Assembly (NCBI RefSeq): GCF_052068095.1
Contig: NZ_JBQHDG010000002.1
Coordinates: forward strand, 186,001 to 250,000
Origin: Phytohabitans sp052068095
Lineage (GTDB): Bacteria > Actinomycetota > Actinomycetes > Mycobacteriales > Micromonosporaceae
DNA: 64,000 nucleotides
Direction of reading: 5' to 3'
This document shows positions 8,671-17,306 of this stretch, piece after piece; positions within the stretch are counted from its first letter, which is position 1, and each line of letters starts with the position of its first letter. The notes under the pieces are model-generated. The model made no database searches. It had not been told where the DNA came from and worked only from the letters and a program-made list of their open reading frames with translations. The position numbers and the translations under genes were made by a program.

Positions 8671-8732
8671 GCTCGCTAGCCCGAAAGGGCGTGACTCGCC
8701 GGCTGGAGCGGCCGTTTGGGCCAACGATCAAT
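8671..8732. repeat. Convergent-junction hairpin repeat, family A, copy 1 (degraded)
   Basis: Shares the interior AAAGGGCGTGACTCGCCGG and GGAGCGGCCGT with copy 2 at 25829-25897. Here the left arm is eroded (GCTCGCTAGCCCG) and the right arm is GGGCCAACGATCAATG, so the stem is imperfect. It lies between the ABC operon (plus) and deformylase (minus), like the other two copies at convergent gene ends. Confidence 0.7.
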
Positions 8733-8743
8733 GCGCGTGGCGG

Positions 8744-9241
8744 TCAGCGGCGGGACCAGGCGGCCGCGCGGATGTCGCGCAGGGCCTGCCGGCGGGTGTC
8801 GCCGCGGAGGGTGTCGATGTAGAGCTTGCCGTCCAGATGGTCGGTCTCGTGCTGCAAGGCCCGGGCCAGAAAGCCGCTCCCGCTCACCGTCAGCGGCGTG
8901 CCGTACTGGTCGAAGCCCTGCACCGTCGCGGACATGGCGCGCGGCGTCGGAAAGTACAGCTCGGGGATGGACAGGCAGCCCTCCTCCCCCTCCTGGAGCT
9001 CCTCGGACAGCTCGATGGTCGGGTTGACCACGTGGCCCACCTGACCGTCCGCGTCGTACACGAACACGCGCGCGCTCACGCCGACCTGCGTGGCCGCGAC
9101 GCCGGCCCGGCCGGGTGCGCCGAGCAGCGTGTCCATCAGGTCGGTGACCAGTGAGTGCAGCTCGGCGTCGAAGGAGGTGACCGGTTCGGCGGGCGTGCGC
9201 AGGACCGCGTCGCCCAGCAGCCGGATGGGCCGCATCGTCAT
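8744..9241 (-). CDS. def: Peptide deformylase
   Basis: Removes the N-formyl group from nascent polypeptides using a metal centre. All three signature motifs are present in its 165 aa: GVAATQVG (about 47-54), EEGCLS (86-91, metal-ligand Cys) and QHETDHLDG (130-138, two metal-ligand His and the catalytic Glu). The second motif position is the relaxed GVAATQ rather than GxGLAAxQ, common in the secondary actinobacterial deformylases. It is monocistronic here and convergent with the ABC operon. There is no fmt or other translation gene beside it, so it may be a second copy in the genome (inference). Confidence 0.95.
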   Translation of the reverse strand: MTMRPIRLLGDAVLRTPAEPVTSFDAELHSLVTDLMDTLLGAPGRAGVAATQVGVSARVFVYDADGQVGHVVNPTIELSEELQEGEEGCLSIPELYFPTPRAMSATVQGFDQYGTPLTVSGSGFLARALQHETDHLDGKLYIDTLRGDTRRQALRDIRAAAWSRR

Positions 9242-9348
9242 GGCCGCCAGGCTATCTGGTCCCTTACGTCAGCGCCGCCCCAGGAACGCGGTCAGCGCCG
9301 CCTCTGGGGCGCGGCGCGCAACGGGGCCGCCCCTGGAGCGCGGCGCGG

Positions 9349-10656
9349 TCAGCGTCGGCCTTGGAGCGCGGCGCGCAGCGGCGCCGCCTTGGCCTCCGCC
9401 TCCGCCACCTCGGCCTCGGGGTCGCTGCCCCAGGTGATGCCGCCGCCGGCCCACAGGTGTACGCGTTCCCCGTCGGCGGCGGCGGTGCGGATGGTCAGGC
9501 CCAGGTCTAGGCGGTCGTGGCCGATCCAGCCGAGCGCGCCCATGCTGGGGCCGCGGCCGACCGGTTCCAGGGCGGCGATCTCGGCCAGCGCGGCGCGCTT
9601 GGGCGCGCCGGTGACCGAGCCGCCCGGCGCCATCGCGCGCAGCAGGTCGGCCAGGCTCAGGCCGGGGGCGGGTTCGGCGGAGACCACGGACTCGGCCTGC
9701 CAGAGGTCGCACCAGCGGCGGATCGCGTACAGCTCGTCGACGCGGACCGAGCCGGTGCGGGCGACGCGGGCCAGGTCGTTGCGTTCGAGGTCGACGATCA
9801 TCACGTGCTCGGCGCGTTCCTTCGGTGAGGCGAGCAGCTCGCGCCGCCCCGCCGGGGTGGCCGGGCGGGTGCCCTTGATCGGGCGGGTGACGACCCGGCC
9901 GCCGGAGACCTCGACGAGCGTCTCGGGCGAGGCGCACCCGATCGCCCAGCGCTGCCCGGTGAGCACGCCGGCGTAGCGGGCGCCGGGCAGGTCGGCCAGG
10001 CGCCGCAGCGCGGGCAGGGGGTCGCCGAGGTAGGGGGCGGAGGCGTGGCCGACGACGTTCACCTGGTAGACGTCGCCGCGGGAGATCGCGGCCCGCACCG
10101 CCCGGACCGCCTCGGCGTGGGCGGCACGGGTCCAGCTCGGGCGCCACTCCCCCAGCTCCCACGGCCCGCCCTCCGCGGGAACGCCCGAGGAGGCCACGTC
10201 GTGAACCACCGCGGAGAGGTCGGGCACCGCCGCGGAAACGTCCGGGGACGCCGCGTCGTAGACCACCGCCGAGAAGTCGCGCACCGCCGCGGAAAGCTCC
10301 GGGGAGGCCGCGTCGTAGACCACTGCGACCAGGTCGGGCACCGCCGGGGCGGGGGTGGGTCGGCCGACCGGCGCACCCGCCGCGAACGCACCCGCCGCGG
10401 CCGAGACGAAGACCGACGCGCCGGCGGCGGCACCCGGGCGGGGCGACTTGTCGCCGATTTGACGCACATCCCGCACCGGTAGTCCGTGTTGATCGAGGAA
10501 CGCTTGGAGAAGATGGAAGGGATCGCCACCGCTGTCGATCCGCCACTCGACGCGGCAACGCTCTCTGAACGCGCGGTAACGGGAAGGCTGCGCCCCGCTG
10601 ACAACGTTGGACTGTGTTGGGAGCGTTCCCAGTACGACCGGTCCGAAGTGCCTCAT
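9349..10656 (-). CDS. pabB: Aminodeoxychorismate synthase component I-like enzyme (PabB/TrpE fold)
   Basis: Chorismate-binding enzyme of the anthranilate synthase I/PabB family, 435 aa. The C-terminal chorismate domain is complete: GDVYQVNVVGHA, RPIKGTRPAT, IVDLERNDLARVA, APGGSVTGAPKRAALAEI and GALGWIG. It lacks a fused glutaminase and any fused lyase. Between the short N-terminal domain and the catalytic domain is a repetitive linker in which a block of about 20 residues (AVVYDAASPELSAAV) occurs roughly 2.7 times (about 10200-10345 in DNA). The gene end is also duplicated imperfectly downstream (9296-9334 resembles 9350-9388). PabB is more likely than TrpE because trp genes are absent nearby. 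The start is the first ATG and has no clear ribosome site. Confidence 0.82.
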   Translation of the reverse strand: MRHFGPVVLGTLPTQSNVVSGAQPSRYRAFRERCRVEWRIDSGGDPFHLLQAFLDQHGLPVRDVRQIGDKSPRPGAAAGASVFVSAAAGAFAAGAPVGRPTPAPAVPDLVAVVYDAASPELSAAVRDFSAVVYDAASPDVSAAVPDLSAVVHDVASSGVPAEGGPWELGEWRPSWTRAAHAEAVRAVRAAISRGDVYQVNVVGHASAPYLGDPLPALRRLADLPGARYAGVLTGQRWAIGCASPETLVEVSGGRVVTRPIKGTRPATPAGRRELLASPKERAEHVMIVDLERNDLARVARTGSVRVDELYAIRRWCDLWQAESVVSAEPAPGLSLADLLRAMAPGGSVTGAPKRAALAEIAALEPVGRGPSMGALGWIGHDRLDLGLTIRTAAADGERVHLWAGGGITWGSDPEAEVAEAEAKAAPLRAALQGRR

Positions 10657-10779
10657 CCGAAGGGTGGATTCTCCCGTGTTAGTGCCATTACTTGTTCGAA
10701 AGAGTGTCGTTCTGCTTGGTAGCGTGCGTCACTGGTCATGTGAACCGTGACACAGCACCCCCACAGTCCGGAGAACCCG

Positions 10780-10980
10780 ATGTGTCCGCACCAACCGTCC
10801 TGCCCCTCCGCTGAAGCCACCGACAGGGATGCCGCACGCGTCGTCGCGTGTTTCCCGGAGCAAGGCTGGAGCCTTCTCTGTAACGGCGTAATCGTCTTCG
10901 AGGACACCGGTGAGCTTCTGCCCGACGGCAGGACCATCGCCCCCCACCGCGGCCCGGCACGCCACGCCCTCGCCGCCTGA
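10780..10980 (+). CDS. DUF5999 family small protein
   Basis: A 66-aa protein beginning MCPHQPSCPSAEATDRDAARVV and containing GWSLLCNGVIVFEDTGELLPDG, which I recognise as the DUF5999 pattern found in streptomycetes and relatives. I chose the ATG at 10780 because GGAG (10770-10773) sits 6 bases upstream and family members begin at this Met; an in-frame GTG at 10747 is an alternative. The clustered cysteines and histidine (MCPHQPSCP) could bind metal (inference). Function unknown. It diverges from the PabB-like gene and converges on gcvP. Confidence 0.8.
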   Translation: MCPHQPSCPSAEATDRDAARVVACFPEQGWSLLCNGVIVFEDTGELLPDGRTIAPHRGPARHALAA

Positions 10981-11108
10981 GACCCGGCACGCTCCATCTG
11001 AGTGAGCATGCCACCAGCCTCGCCCCCAACGTTCGCGGGCTGAGGCTCTCGACGGACACCGTCGTCCCTCATCGATAAGGCCGGCCGTAACACCGCGCGG
11101 CCATGTCG

Positions 11109-13868
11109 TCACGCGTAGGAGTCGACCGGCGGGCACGCGCACACAAGGTTGCGGTCGCCGAACGCTCCGTCGATGCGCCGGACCGGCGGCCAGTACTTCG
11201 CGGACCGGTCCACCCCCGCCGGATAGGCGGCCACCGAGCGCGGGTACGGGTGGGTCCACTCGTCCGCCGTGACCATCGACGCCGTGTGCGGCGCGTTGGC
11301 GAGCGGGTTGTCCCCGCCCCACGAAGCGACCGAATCGATCTCCGAGCGGATGGCGATCATCGCGTCGCAGAAGCGGTCGAGCTCGGCCAGGTCCTCCGAC
11401 TCCGTCGGCTCGACCATCAGGGTGCCGGCCACCGGAAACGACATCGTCGGTGCGTGGAAGCCGTAGTCGATCAGGCGCTTGGCCACGTCGTCGACGCTCA
11501 CGCCGGTCGCCTTGGTCAGCGGGCGCAGGTCGAGGATGCACTCGTGGGCGACAAGACCCTTGTTGCCCGAGTACAGCACCGGGTAGTGCTCGCGCAGCCG
11601 CGCGGCCACGTAGTTGGCGGCGAGCACCGCGGCGCCGGTCGCCCGCATCAGCCCGTCCGGCCCCATCATCCGCAGGTACGCCCACGGAATCGGCAGGATG
11701 CCCGCCGAGCCGTGCGGCGCCGCCGACACCGACGTGGGCATGAACGGGGCGAGGTGCCCGCGCACCGCCACCGGGCCGACGCCGGGGCCTCCCCCGCCGT
11801 GCGGGATGCAGAACGTCTTGTGCAGGTTGAGGTGCGACACGTCGGCACCGAACCGCCCCGGCTTGGCGTACCCGACGAGCGCGTTGAGGTTGGCCCCGTC
11901 GACGTACACCTGCCCGCCCGCGTCGTGCACCTTGGCGCAGAGCGAGGCGATGCCCGTCTCGTACACGCCGTGGGTGGACGGGTAGGTGACCATGACCGCG
12001 GCCAGCGAGTCACGGTGATCGGCGATTTTGCGGTCGAGGTCGACGAGGTCGACGTTGCCGTCGGCGTCGCAGGCCACCACGACCACGCGCATGCCGGCCA
12101 TCACCGCGCTGGCCGCGTTGGTGCCGTGTGCGCTGGACGGGATGAGGCACACGGTGCGGCCCGTGTCGCCGCGCGACAGGTGGTATCCGCGGATGGCCAG
12201 CAACCCGGCCAGTTCACCCTGGGAGCCGGCATTGGGCTGGACGCTCACCGCGTCGTACCCGGTGATCTCGGCCAGCCACCCCTCGAGCTGGGAGATCATC
12301 GCGGTGTAGCCGGTCGCCTGGGCGGCCGGCGCGAAGGGGTGCACATCCGCGAACTCCGGCCAGGTGATCGGCTCCATCTCGGTGGTGGCGTTGAGCTTCA
12401 TCGTGCAGGAGCCGAGCGGGATCATGCCGCGGTCGAGCGCGTAGTCCTTGTCGGCGAGCCGCCGCAGGTAGCGCAGCATGGCGGTCTCGGAGTGGTGGCT
12501 GTGGAAGACCGGGTGGGTGAGGTACTCCGACGACCGCGGCAGCGGCACCGTGGCGGTGACCGGCTCGACCGGGTCGACGCCGAAGGCCGCCCACACCGCC
12601 GACAAATGCGACAAAGTCGTCGTCTCGTCGCAGGCGATGCCCACCGCGTCGTCCGTGACGAGCCGCAGGTTGACGCCGCGCGCGGCCGCCTCCGCGACCA
12701 CGGCGGAAGCCCGTCCGGGCACCACCGCGGTCACCGTGTCGAAGAAGTCGTCCGAGGCCAGCGAGATCCCGCCGGCCCGCAGGCCCGCCGCGAGCGTGGC
12801 GGCCCGGCCGGCCACCCGGGACGCGATCGCGCGCAGGCCCTCGGGACCGTGGTAGACCGCGTACATGCTGGCCATCACGGCGAGCAGCACCTGGGCGGTG
12901 CAGATGTTGCTGGTCGCCTTCTCACGCCGGATGTGCTGCTCGCGGGTTTGCAGCGCCAGCCGGTAGGCCGGGGCGCCGTCCGCGTCGCGGGACACCCCGA
13001 CGAGCCGCCCGGGCAGCATCCGCTCCAGGCCCGCGCGCACCACCAGGTAGCCGGCGTGCGGACCGCCGAATCCCATGGGTACACCGAAGCGCTGGGTGGT
13101 GCCGGCGGCGATGTCGGCGCCGATCTCGCCCGGCGGGCGGAGCAGCGTCAGCGCGAGCAGGTCGGCGGCGACGGTCACCAGCGCACCGGCGGCGTGCGCG
13201 CCGTCGACGAGCGCGGCGTGGTCGCGCACCGCGCCCGAGGCACCGGGGTACTGGAGGTGGAGCCCGAAGAACTCGTCCGGCAGCGGCTCGGCGTCGAGGT
13301 CGAGCACCCGCACCGTGATGCCCAGCGGCTCGGCGCGGGTCTGGATGACGGAGAGAGTCTGCGGCAACGCGTCGGCGTCCACCACGTACACCTGGCTGGG
13401 GCTCTTGCTCGCGCGGCGGGCGAGGGTCATCGCCTCGGCCGCGGCGGTCGCCTCGTCGAGCATGGAGGCGTTGGCGGTGGTGAGGCCGGTGAGGTCGGCG
13501 ACCATGGTCTGGAAGTTGAGCAGCGCCTCCAGGCGCCCCTGGCTGATCTCCGGCTGGTACGGGGTGTACGCCGTGTACCAGGCGGGGCTCTCCAGCACGT
13601 TGCGGCGGATCACGGCCGGCGTGTGGGTGCCGTGGTAGCCGAGGCCGATCATCGAGACCGCCACGGTGTTGCGGGTGGCGAGCGCGCGCAGCTCGGCGAG
13701 CGCCTCCTCCTCGGTGGCGGCCGGCGGCAGGTCGAGCCCGTCGTGCCAGCGGATGACCTCGGGGATCGCGGCGTCCATCAGCTCGTCGAGCGAGCCGTAG
13801 CCGACGGTCTCCAGCATGCGCCGCTGCTCGGCGGCGGACGGTCCGATGTGGCGGGCGGCGAAACTCAT
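11109..13868 (-). CDS. gcvP: Glycine dehydrogenase (aminomethyl-transferring), P-protein
   Basis: PLP-dependent glycine decarboxylase of the glycine cleavage complex, 919 aa from the ATG at 13868. That start gives the family N-terminus MSFAARHIGPS and has GGGAG upstream; in-frame codons up to 13919 belong to the riboswitch region. The single-chain P-protein contains both halves. The PLP lysine block is in HLNLHKTFCIPHGGGGPG, and RPEFADVHPFAPA-like and GSCTMKLNATTEM blocks are clear. It donates the aminomethyl group to GcvH, encoded at 20.7-21.0 kb. Expression is predicted to be switched by the glycine riboswitch immediately upstream. gcvT is not in the window. Confidence 0.97.
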   Translation of the reverse strand: MSFAARHIGPSAAEQRRMLETVGYGSLDELMDAAIPEVIRWHDGLDLPPAATEEEALAELRALATRNTVAVSMIGLGYHGTHTPAVIRRNVLESPAWYTAYTPYQPEISQGRLEALLNFQTMVADLTGLTTANASMLDEATAAAEAMTLARRASKSPSQVYVVDADALPQTLSVIQTRAEPLGITVRVLDLDAEPLPDEFFGLHLQYPGASGAVRDHAALVDGAHAAGALVTVAADLLALTLLRPPGEIGADIAAGTTQRFGVPMGFGGPHAGYLVVRAGLERMLPGRLVGVSRDADGAPAYRLALQTREQHIRREKATSNICTAQVLLAVMASMYAVYHGPEGLRAIASRVAGRAATLAAGLRAGGISLASDDFFDTVTAVVPGRASAVVAEAAARGVNLRLVTDDAVGIACDETTTLSHLSAVWAAFGVDPVEPVTATVPLPRSSEYLTHPVFHSHHSETAMLRYLRRLADKDYALDRGMIPLGSCTMKLNATTEMEPITWPEFADVHPFAPAAQATGYTAMISQLEGWLAEITGYDAVSVQPNAGSQGELAGLLAIRGYHLSRGDTGRTVCLIPSSAHGTNAASAVMAGMRVVVVACDADGNVDLVDLDRKIADHRDSLAAVMVTYPSTHGVYETGIASLCAKVHDAGGQVYVDGANLNALVGYAKPGRFGADVSHLNLHKTFCIPHGGGGPGVGPVAVRGHLAPFMPTSVSAAPHGSAGILPIPWAYLRMMGPDGLMRATGAAVLAANYVAARLREHYPVLYSGNKGLVAHECILDLRPLTKATGVSVDDVAKRLIDYGFHAPTMSFPVAGTLMVEPTESEDLAELDRFCDAMIAIRSEIDSVASWGGDNPLANAPHTASMVTADEWTHPYPRSVAAYPAGVDRSAKYWPPVRRIDGAFGDRNLVCACPPVDSYA

Positions 13869-13914
13869 CGGCGACTCCCGGGAAGGTCGGCTGTCCAACC
13901 TCCCCCTCTGTCGC

Positions 13915-14025
13915 GCCACTGCGCGCTCCAGAGTCGCCTGCCCTCGCGGTCCTTTTGCCTGAGAGGTTCCGGGGAGGATTTGCCCCTTCGGCGCCGTGTA
14001 ACGGTCTCTCCCGCGCGGGTGGTAC
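13915..14025 (-). ncRNA. Glycine riboswitch
   Basis: Reading the minus strand upstream of gcvP shows the class hallmarks in order: GCGGGAGAGACC, GGCGCCGAAGGGGCAAA, CCTCTCAGGCAAAAGGACCG and GACTCTGGA. These match the conserved core of the glycine aptamer. One clear aptamer is visible; I do not see a full second one. It overlaps the transcript leader of the glycine P-protein gene and probably turns it on when glycine is abundant. Confidence 0.93.
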
Positions 14026-14093
14026 CGGCAAGGTTCAACCTACCAGGATCCGTGTTTCGGCTACGTGTCACAGGATGCGGTTAAGGTCACGGC

Positions 14094-15086
14094 GTGACCT
14101 ACGAAGCCGCGGTTGACCGCTACGAATCCATGACCTACCGCCGCGCCGGGCGCAGCGGGCTCCGGCTGCCGGCGATCTCGCTCGGCCTGTGGCACAACTT
14201 CGGCCACGGCCGCCCGCTCGACACCCAGCGGGAGATCCTGCGGCGCGCGTTCGACCTCGGCGTGACCCACATCGACCTGGCCAACAACTACGGGCCGCCG
14301 GCCGGCGCCGCGGAGGAAAACTTCGGGCGGGTGCTGGCGACCGACTTCCGGGCCCACCGCGACGAGCTGGTCATCTCCTCCAAGGCCGGCTATTACATGT
14401 GGCCCGGGCCGTACGGCGAGTGGGGTTCCCGCAAGTACCTGATCTCGTCGCTCGACCAGTCGCTGCGCCGGATGGGCCTCGACTACGTCGACATCTTCTA
14501 CCACCACCGCCCGGATCCGGACACTCCGGTCGAGGAGTCGATGGCGGCGCTCGACCAGATCGTGCGCTCCGGCAAGGCGCTCTACGTCGGCATCTCCAAC
14601 TACAACTCCCAGCAGACCGCGGCCGCCGCGGCGGTGCTGCGTGAGCTGGGCACGCCACTGCTGATCCACCAGCCGTCGTACTCGATGGTCAACCGCTGGA
14701 TCGAGCGCGACGGGCTGCTCGGCACGCTGGAGGCGGCGGGCGCCGGCTGCATCGCGTTCAGCCCGCTCGCCCAGGGCATGCTCACCGACCGCTACCTGGG
14801 CGGCATCCCGGCCGACTCGCGGATCGCCACCGGCGGGTTCCTCCAGGAGAGCGCGCTGACCGACGAGACGATGGGCAAGGTGCGCGCGCTCAACGAGATC
14901 GCCGGCCGGCGGGGGCAGTCGCTCGCCCAGCTCGCGCTCGCCTGGGCGCTGCGCGACCCGCGCATGACGAGCCTCATCATCGGCGCCAGCAGCGTGGCCC
15001 AGTTGGAGGCCAACGTGGCCGCGCTCGACAACCTCGGCTTCACCGGCGACGAGCTCGCCGAGATCGACAAGTACGCCACGGAGTAG
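14094..15086 (+). CDS. Aldo/keto reductase, L-glyceraldehyde-3-phosphate reductase type
   Basis: A 330-aa NADPH-dependent reductase that closely resembles E. coli YghZ/Gpr: MTYRRAGRSGLRLPAISLG, FDLGVTHIDLANNYGPP (active-site Asp and Tyr), VISSKAGYYMWPGPYG (Lys), DIFYHHRPD (His) and GCIAFSPLAQGMLT. The likely reaction is reduction of L-glyceraldehyde-3-phosphate or of toxic aldehydes such as methylglyoxal. The GTG start lies 6 bases after TAAGGT (14082-14087), so a leaderless transcript is likely. The promoter region is shared with the divergent glycine-riboswitch transcript. Confidence 0.9.
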   Translation: MTYEAAVDRYESMTYRRAGRSGLRLPAISLGLWHNFGHGRPLDTQREILRRAFDLGVTHIDLANNYGPPAGAAEENFGRVLATDFRAHRDELVISSKAGYYMWPGPYGEWGSRKYLISSLDQSLRRMGLDYVDIFYHHRPDPDTPVEESMAALDQIVRSGKALYVGISNYNSQQTAAAAAVLRELGTPLLIHQPSYSMVNRWIERDGLLGTLEAAGAGCIAFSPLAQGMLTDRYLGGIPADSRIATGGFLQESALTDETMGKVRALNEIAGRRGQSLAQLALAWALRDPRMTSLIIGASSVAQLEANVAALDNLGFTGDELAEIDKYATE

Positions 15087-15192
15087 CCCGCTCAGGTGCG
15101 CTTTACTGCAAGATCAGGTCACGAAGAGGTCACGGGCGTGGCTTCGGTTTGACGCAGGCTGGTTGCATGGGCCCCGCACGGGGGAGGTGTCG

Positions 15193-16218
15193 ATGCTTCG
15201 ATCCCGCGACGCCTTGGCGACGGCGCCACCGGCACCGTCACTGGTGCCTTGGGGCATGTCGCCGGACGCGGATCTGGTCTACCGCACGCTGGTCACGTTC
15301 GGGCCGGCGGCCGCGGCAGACCTCGAGCGGAGCCTCGGCATGTCCCGGCGGCGGGTCCAGGCCGCCCTCGACGAGCTCGCCGCCGCCGGTGCCGCGCGCA
15401 CCGGTCCGACGACGCCGCGCCGGGGGCTGATCTGGACCCCGCGACCACCCGACGAGGTGATCGCGGACCGGCGCCGGGCCCGGCTCCGGCTGGTGCGCAC
15501 AGGGGCGCAGGAGGCGCGCGAGCCGTTGCCGCTCGGCGACGACCTGCGGCACCTGCCGAGCCGGGCCGCCACCCGCGACCGCCTCGCCGAGCTGGTGCGG
15601 ATCGCCCGCCACGAGCACTTGGCGATCAACACCGAGCCGCGGTTCGACACCGAGTCGAGCCGCTCGGCCGCCCCCATGGACCGCGCGCTGGTCGACCATG
15701 GGGTCCGCGTCCGCGTGCTCGGCGTGCAGCCACCCGACCGCCGGTGGCTCTCCCCGCCGCCCGGAAAACCGGACGGACGCCGTCCGGAGTACCGGGAGGC
15801 TCCGTCCGTTCCGATGAAGCTCATCGTCGTCGACCGCAAGGTCGCGCTCTTCCCGGTCGCCCCCGCCGACTTCAGCCGGGGCTACCTGGAGGTGGCGCAG
15901 CCACCGGTCGTCTCCGCCCTGGTCGCCCTTTTCGAACGGCACTGGGAGACCGCCCAGCCGCCGCAGGAGCACACCTTGTACGACATCGCGCTCGACCCCC
16001 GCGAACGCTCGCTCATCGAGCTCCTCGCGCGCGGTCACACCGACGCAAGCGCCGCTCGCGAGCTGCGCATCAGCGCCCGTTCCGTGTCCTACATCCTGCG
16101 CGGCCTGATGGACCGCCTGGGCGTCGACAACCGCTTCCAGCTCGGCCTCGCGATCGGCGCGATGCGCACCGCGCAGCCGGCCGAGCCGCCCCCGCCCGCG
16201 GGAGAGGATGACCGATGA
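15193..16218 (+). CDS. Transcriptional regulator with N-terminal winged HTH and C-terminal LuxR HTH
   Basis: A 341-aa regulator. Residues 20-70 form a MarR/TrmB-like HTH (ADLERSLGMSRRRVQAALDELAAAG). A middle region (about 110-260) looks like the phospholipase-D-like sensor region of TrmB-type proteins (MKLIVVDRKVALFPVAP). The C-terminus is a LuxR-type HTH (LDPRERSLIELLARGHTD to RSVSYILRGLMDRLGV). I chose the ATG at 15193 because GGGGAGG (15181-15187) is ideally spaced. Its stop overlaps the start of the next gene as ATGA, so it is coupled to the two secreted proteins that follow and may control them. No kinase partner or receiver domain is present. Confidence 0.8.
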   Translation: MLRSRDALATAPPAPSLVPWGMSPDADLVYRTLVTFGPAAAADLERSLGMSRRRVQAALDELAAAGAARTGPTTPRRGLIWTPRPPDEVIADRRRARLRLVRTGAQEAREPLPLGDDLRHLPSRAATRDRLAELVRIARHEHLAINTEPRFDTESSRSAAPMDRALVDHGVRVRVLGVQPPDRRWLSPPPGKPDGRRPEYREAPSVPMKLIVVDRKVALFPVAPADFSRGYLEVAQPPVVSALVALFERHWETAQPPQEHTLYDIALDPRERSLIELLARGHTDASAARELRISARSVSYILRGLMDRLGVDNRFQLGLAIGAMRTAQPAEPPPPAGEDDR

Positions 16219-16748
16219 TCCGCCGTGCCCTCGCCGTGCTGGCCGCCGCGCTGGTGCTGGCCACCTCGGCCGCCACGGCCGCACACGCCGACCCGTCGTG
16301 GAGCACCCAGCTCCCCTGCGCCAGCGGCGGCATCGCCGCCCAGTGGATCGGCGAAGACGACCAGGGCCGCACCACCACCTGGCTCTCCGGCACGATCGAG
16401 CCGTGCGGCCCGGCCGGCGAGGGTGAGCGCTTCGGCTTCGTCTACTACGTGCGCGACCGCGAGGCACCCGGCCCGGTCGGCTACGTGTTCTACGAGCGGC
16501 TGCGCCAGTACGCCCCGGGCCAGACCACGTTCGCGGGCACCATCGACCCGACCGTCGAGCACAACAACGGCGCGCTGATCGGCGTCTGCCTCGCCTACGG
16601 CCCGGGCCACCTCGTCGACTGCGTCCAGCCCCTCACCGACGACGGCCCGCCGCGCCCGCCCCTGCCGCCCACACACGACCTGGCCGGGCTGCCTGTGTCA
16701 CCGTTCGCCCCGGTCGGCACCGAGCCCAACTGCGCCACCTGCGTCTGA
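16215..16748 (+). CDS. Secreted protein with C-terminal PNCATCV motif, paralogue 1
   Basis: A 177-aa protein with a Sec signal peptide (hydrophobic LAVLAAALVLATSAATA, cleavage near AHA-DP) and a mature beta-rich-looking domain: W-STQLPCASGGIAAQW, RFGFVYYVRDRE, FYERLRQYAPGQTTF, GALIGVCLAYGPGHLVDC. A proline-rich tail ends in EPNCATCV. It shares this whole layout with the next gene, including the paired Cys of the GVCLAY and terminal CATC segments. It overlaps the regulator gene by 4 bases. I do not recognise a named family. The conserved extreme C-terminus suggests a functional end, either a disulfide-forming CxxC or a processing or recognition signal (inference). Confidence 0.85.
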   Translation: MIRRALAVLAAALVLATSAATAAHADPSWSTQLPCASGGIAAQWIGEDDQGRTTTWLSGTIEPCGPAGEGERFGFVYYVRDREAPGPVGYVFYERLRQYAPGQTTFAGTIDPTVEHNNGALIGVCLAYGPGHLVDCVQPLTDDGPPRPPLPPTHDLAGLPVSPFAPVGTEPNCATCV

Positions 16749-16758
16749 AGGAGGACCG

Positions 16759-17289
16759 TTGAAGCGCCGAGCGACACTCGCCATCGCGCTGGTGGCGACA
16801 CTGCTGCTGGGGGCCTCCCCGGCCGCCGCCGCCGAGACCTGGGCCACGCGGCTGACCTGCGCGGACGGTGAGTTCACCGGCCAGTGGGACGCCGAAGACG
16901 ACATGGGCCGCCTGGTCACCTGGCTCGCCGGGTGGATCGAGCCCTGCGAGACCCCCGACGCGGACGAACGCTTCGGCTTCGTCTACTTCGTGCAGCGCCC
17001 CGACGAGACGACGCCGCGCGCGTACGTCATCGAGTCGCGGCTGCGCCCCTACGACGAGGGCCGGACCTTCTTCGAGGGCGCGATCGACCCGGCCGTGGAG
17101 GAGCACACCGGTCCGCTGATCGGGGTCTGCCTCGCGTACGCCCCCGGCCGCCTCGTCGCCTGCGACCAGCCGCCGCGCCGCCCCGGCCAGGAGCTGCCGC
17201 CGCTGCCGCCACTGCCCGACCTCGGCACGATCAAGGTCACCCCCGGCGACCCCTACAGCACCCAGCCCAACTGCGCCACCTGCGTCTAG
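16759..17289 (+). CDS. Secreted protein with C-terminal PNCATCV motif, paralogue 2
   Basis: A 176-aa tandem paralogue of the preceding gene. The signal peptide is LAIALVATLLLGASPAAAA. Matching segments are WATRLTCADGEFTGQWDAEDD, RFGFVYFVQRPDE, ESRLRPYDEGRTFFEGAIDP and GPLIGVCLAYAPGRLVAC, followed by a Pro-rich stretch and QPNCATCV. The start is TTG at 16759 with a strong AAGGAGG 5 bases upstream (16748-16754), an unusual start codon that depends on that ribosome site. The sequence differs widely from its neighbour outside the shared blocks, so the duplication is old and both copies appear to be kept by selection. Function unknown. Confidence 0.85.
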   Translation: MKRRATLAIALVATLLLGASPAAAAETWATRLTCADGEFTGQWDAEDDMGRLVTWLAGWIEPCETPDADERFGFVYFVQRPDETTPRAYVIESRLRPYDEGRTFFEGAIDPAVEEHTGPLIGVCLAYAPGRLVACDQPPRRPGQELPPLPPLPDLGTIKVTPGDPYSTQPNCATCV

Positions 17290-17306
17290 GGGTTTCATTT
17301 CTGCCC

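Noticed and set aside
9349..10345. CRISPR-like or tandem repeat arrays (pabB, TPP linker, MerR tail)
   Set aside because: Repeats are directly adjacent, in frame or at gene ends, with no spacers and no cas genes.
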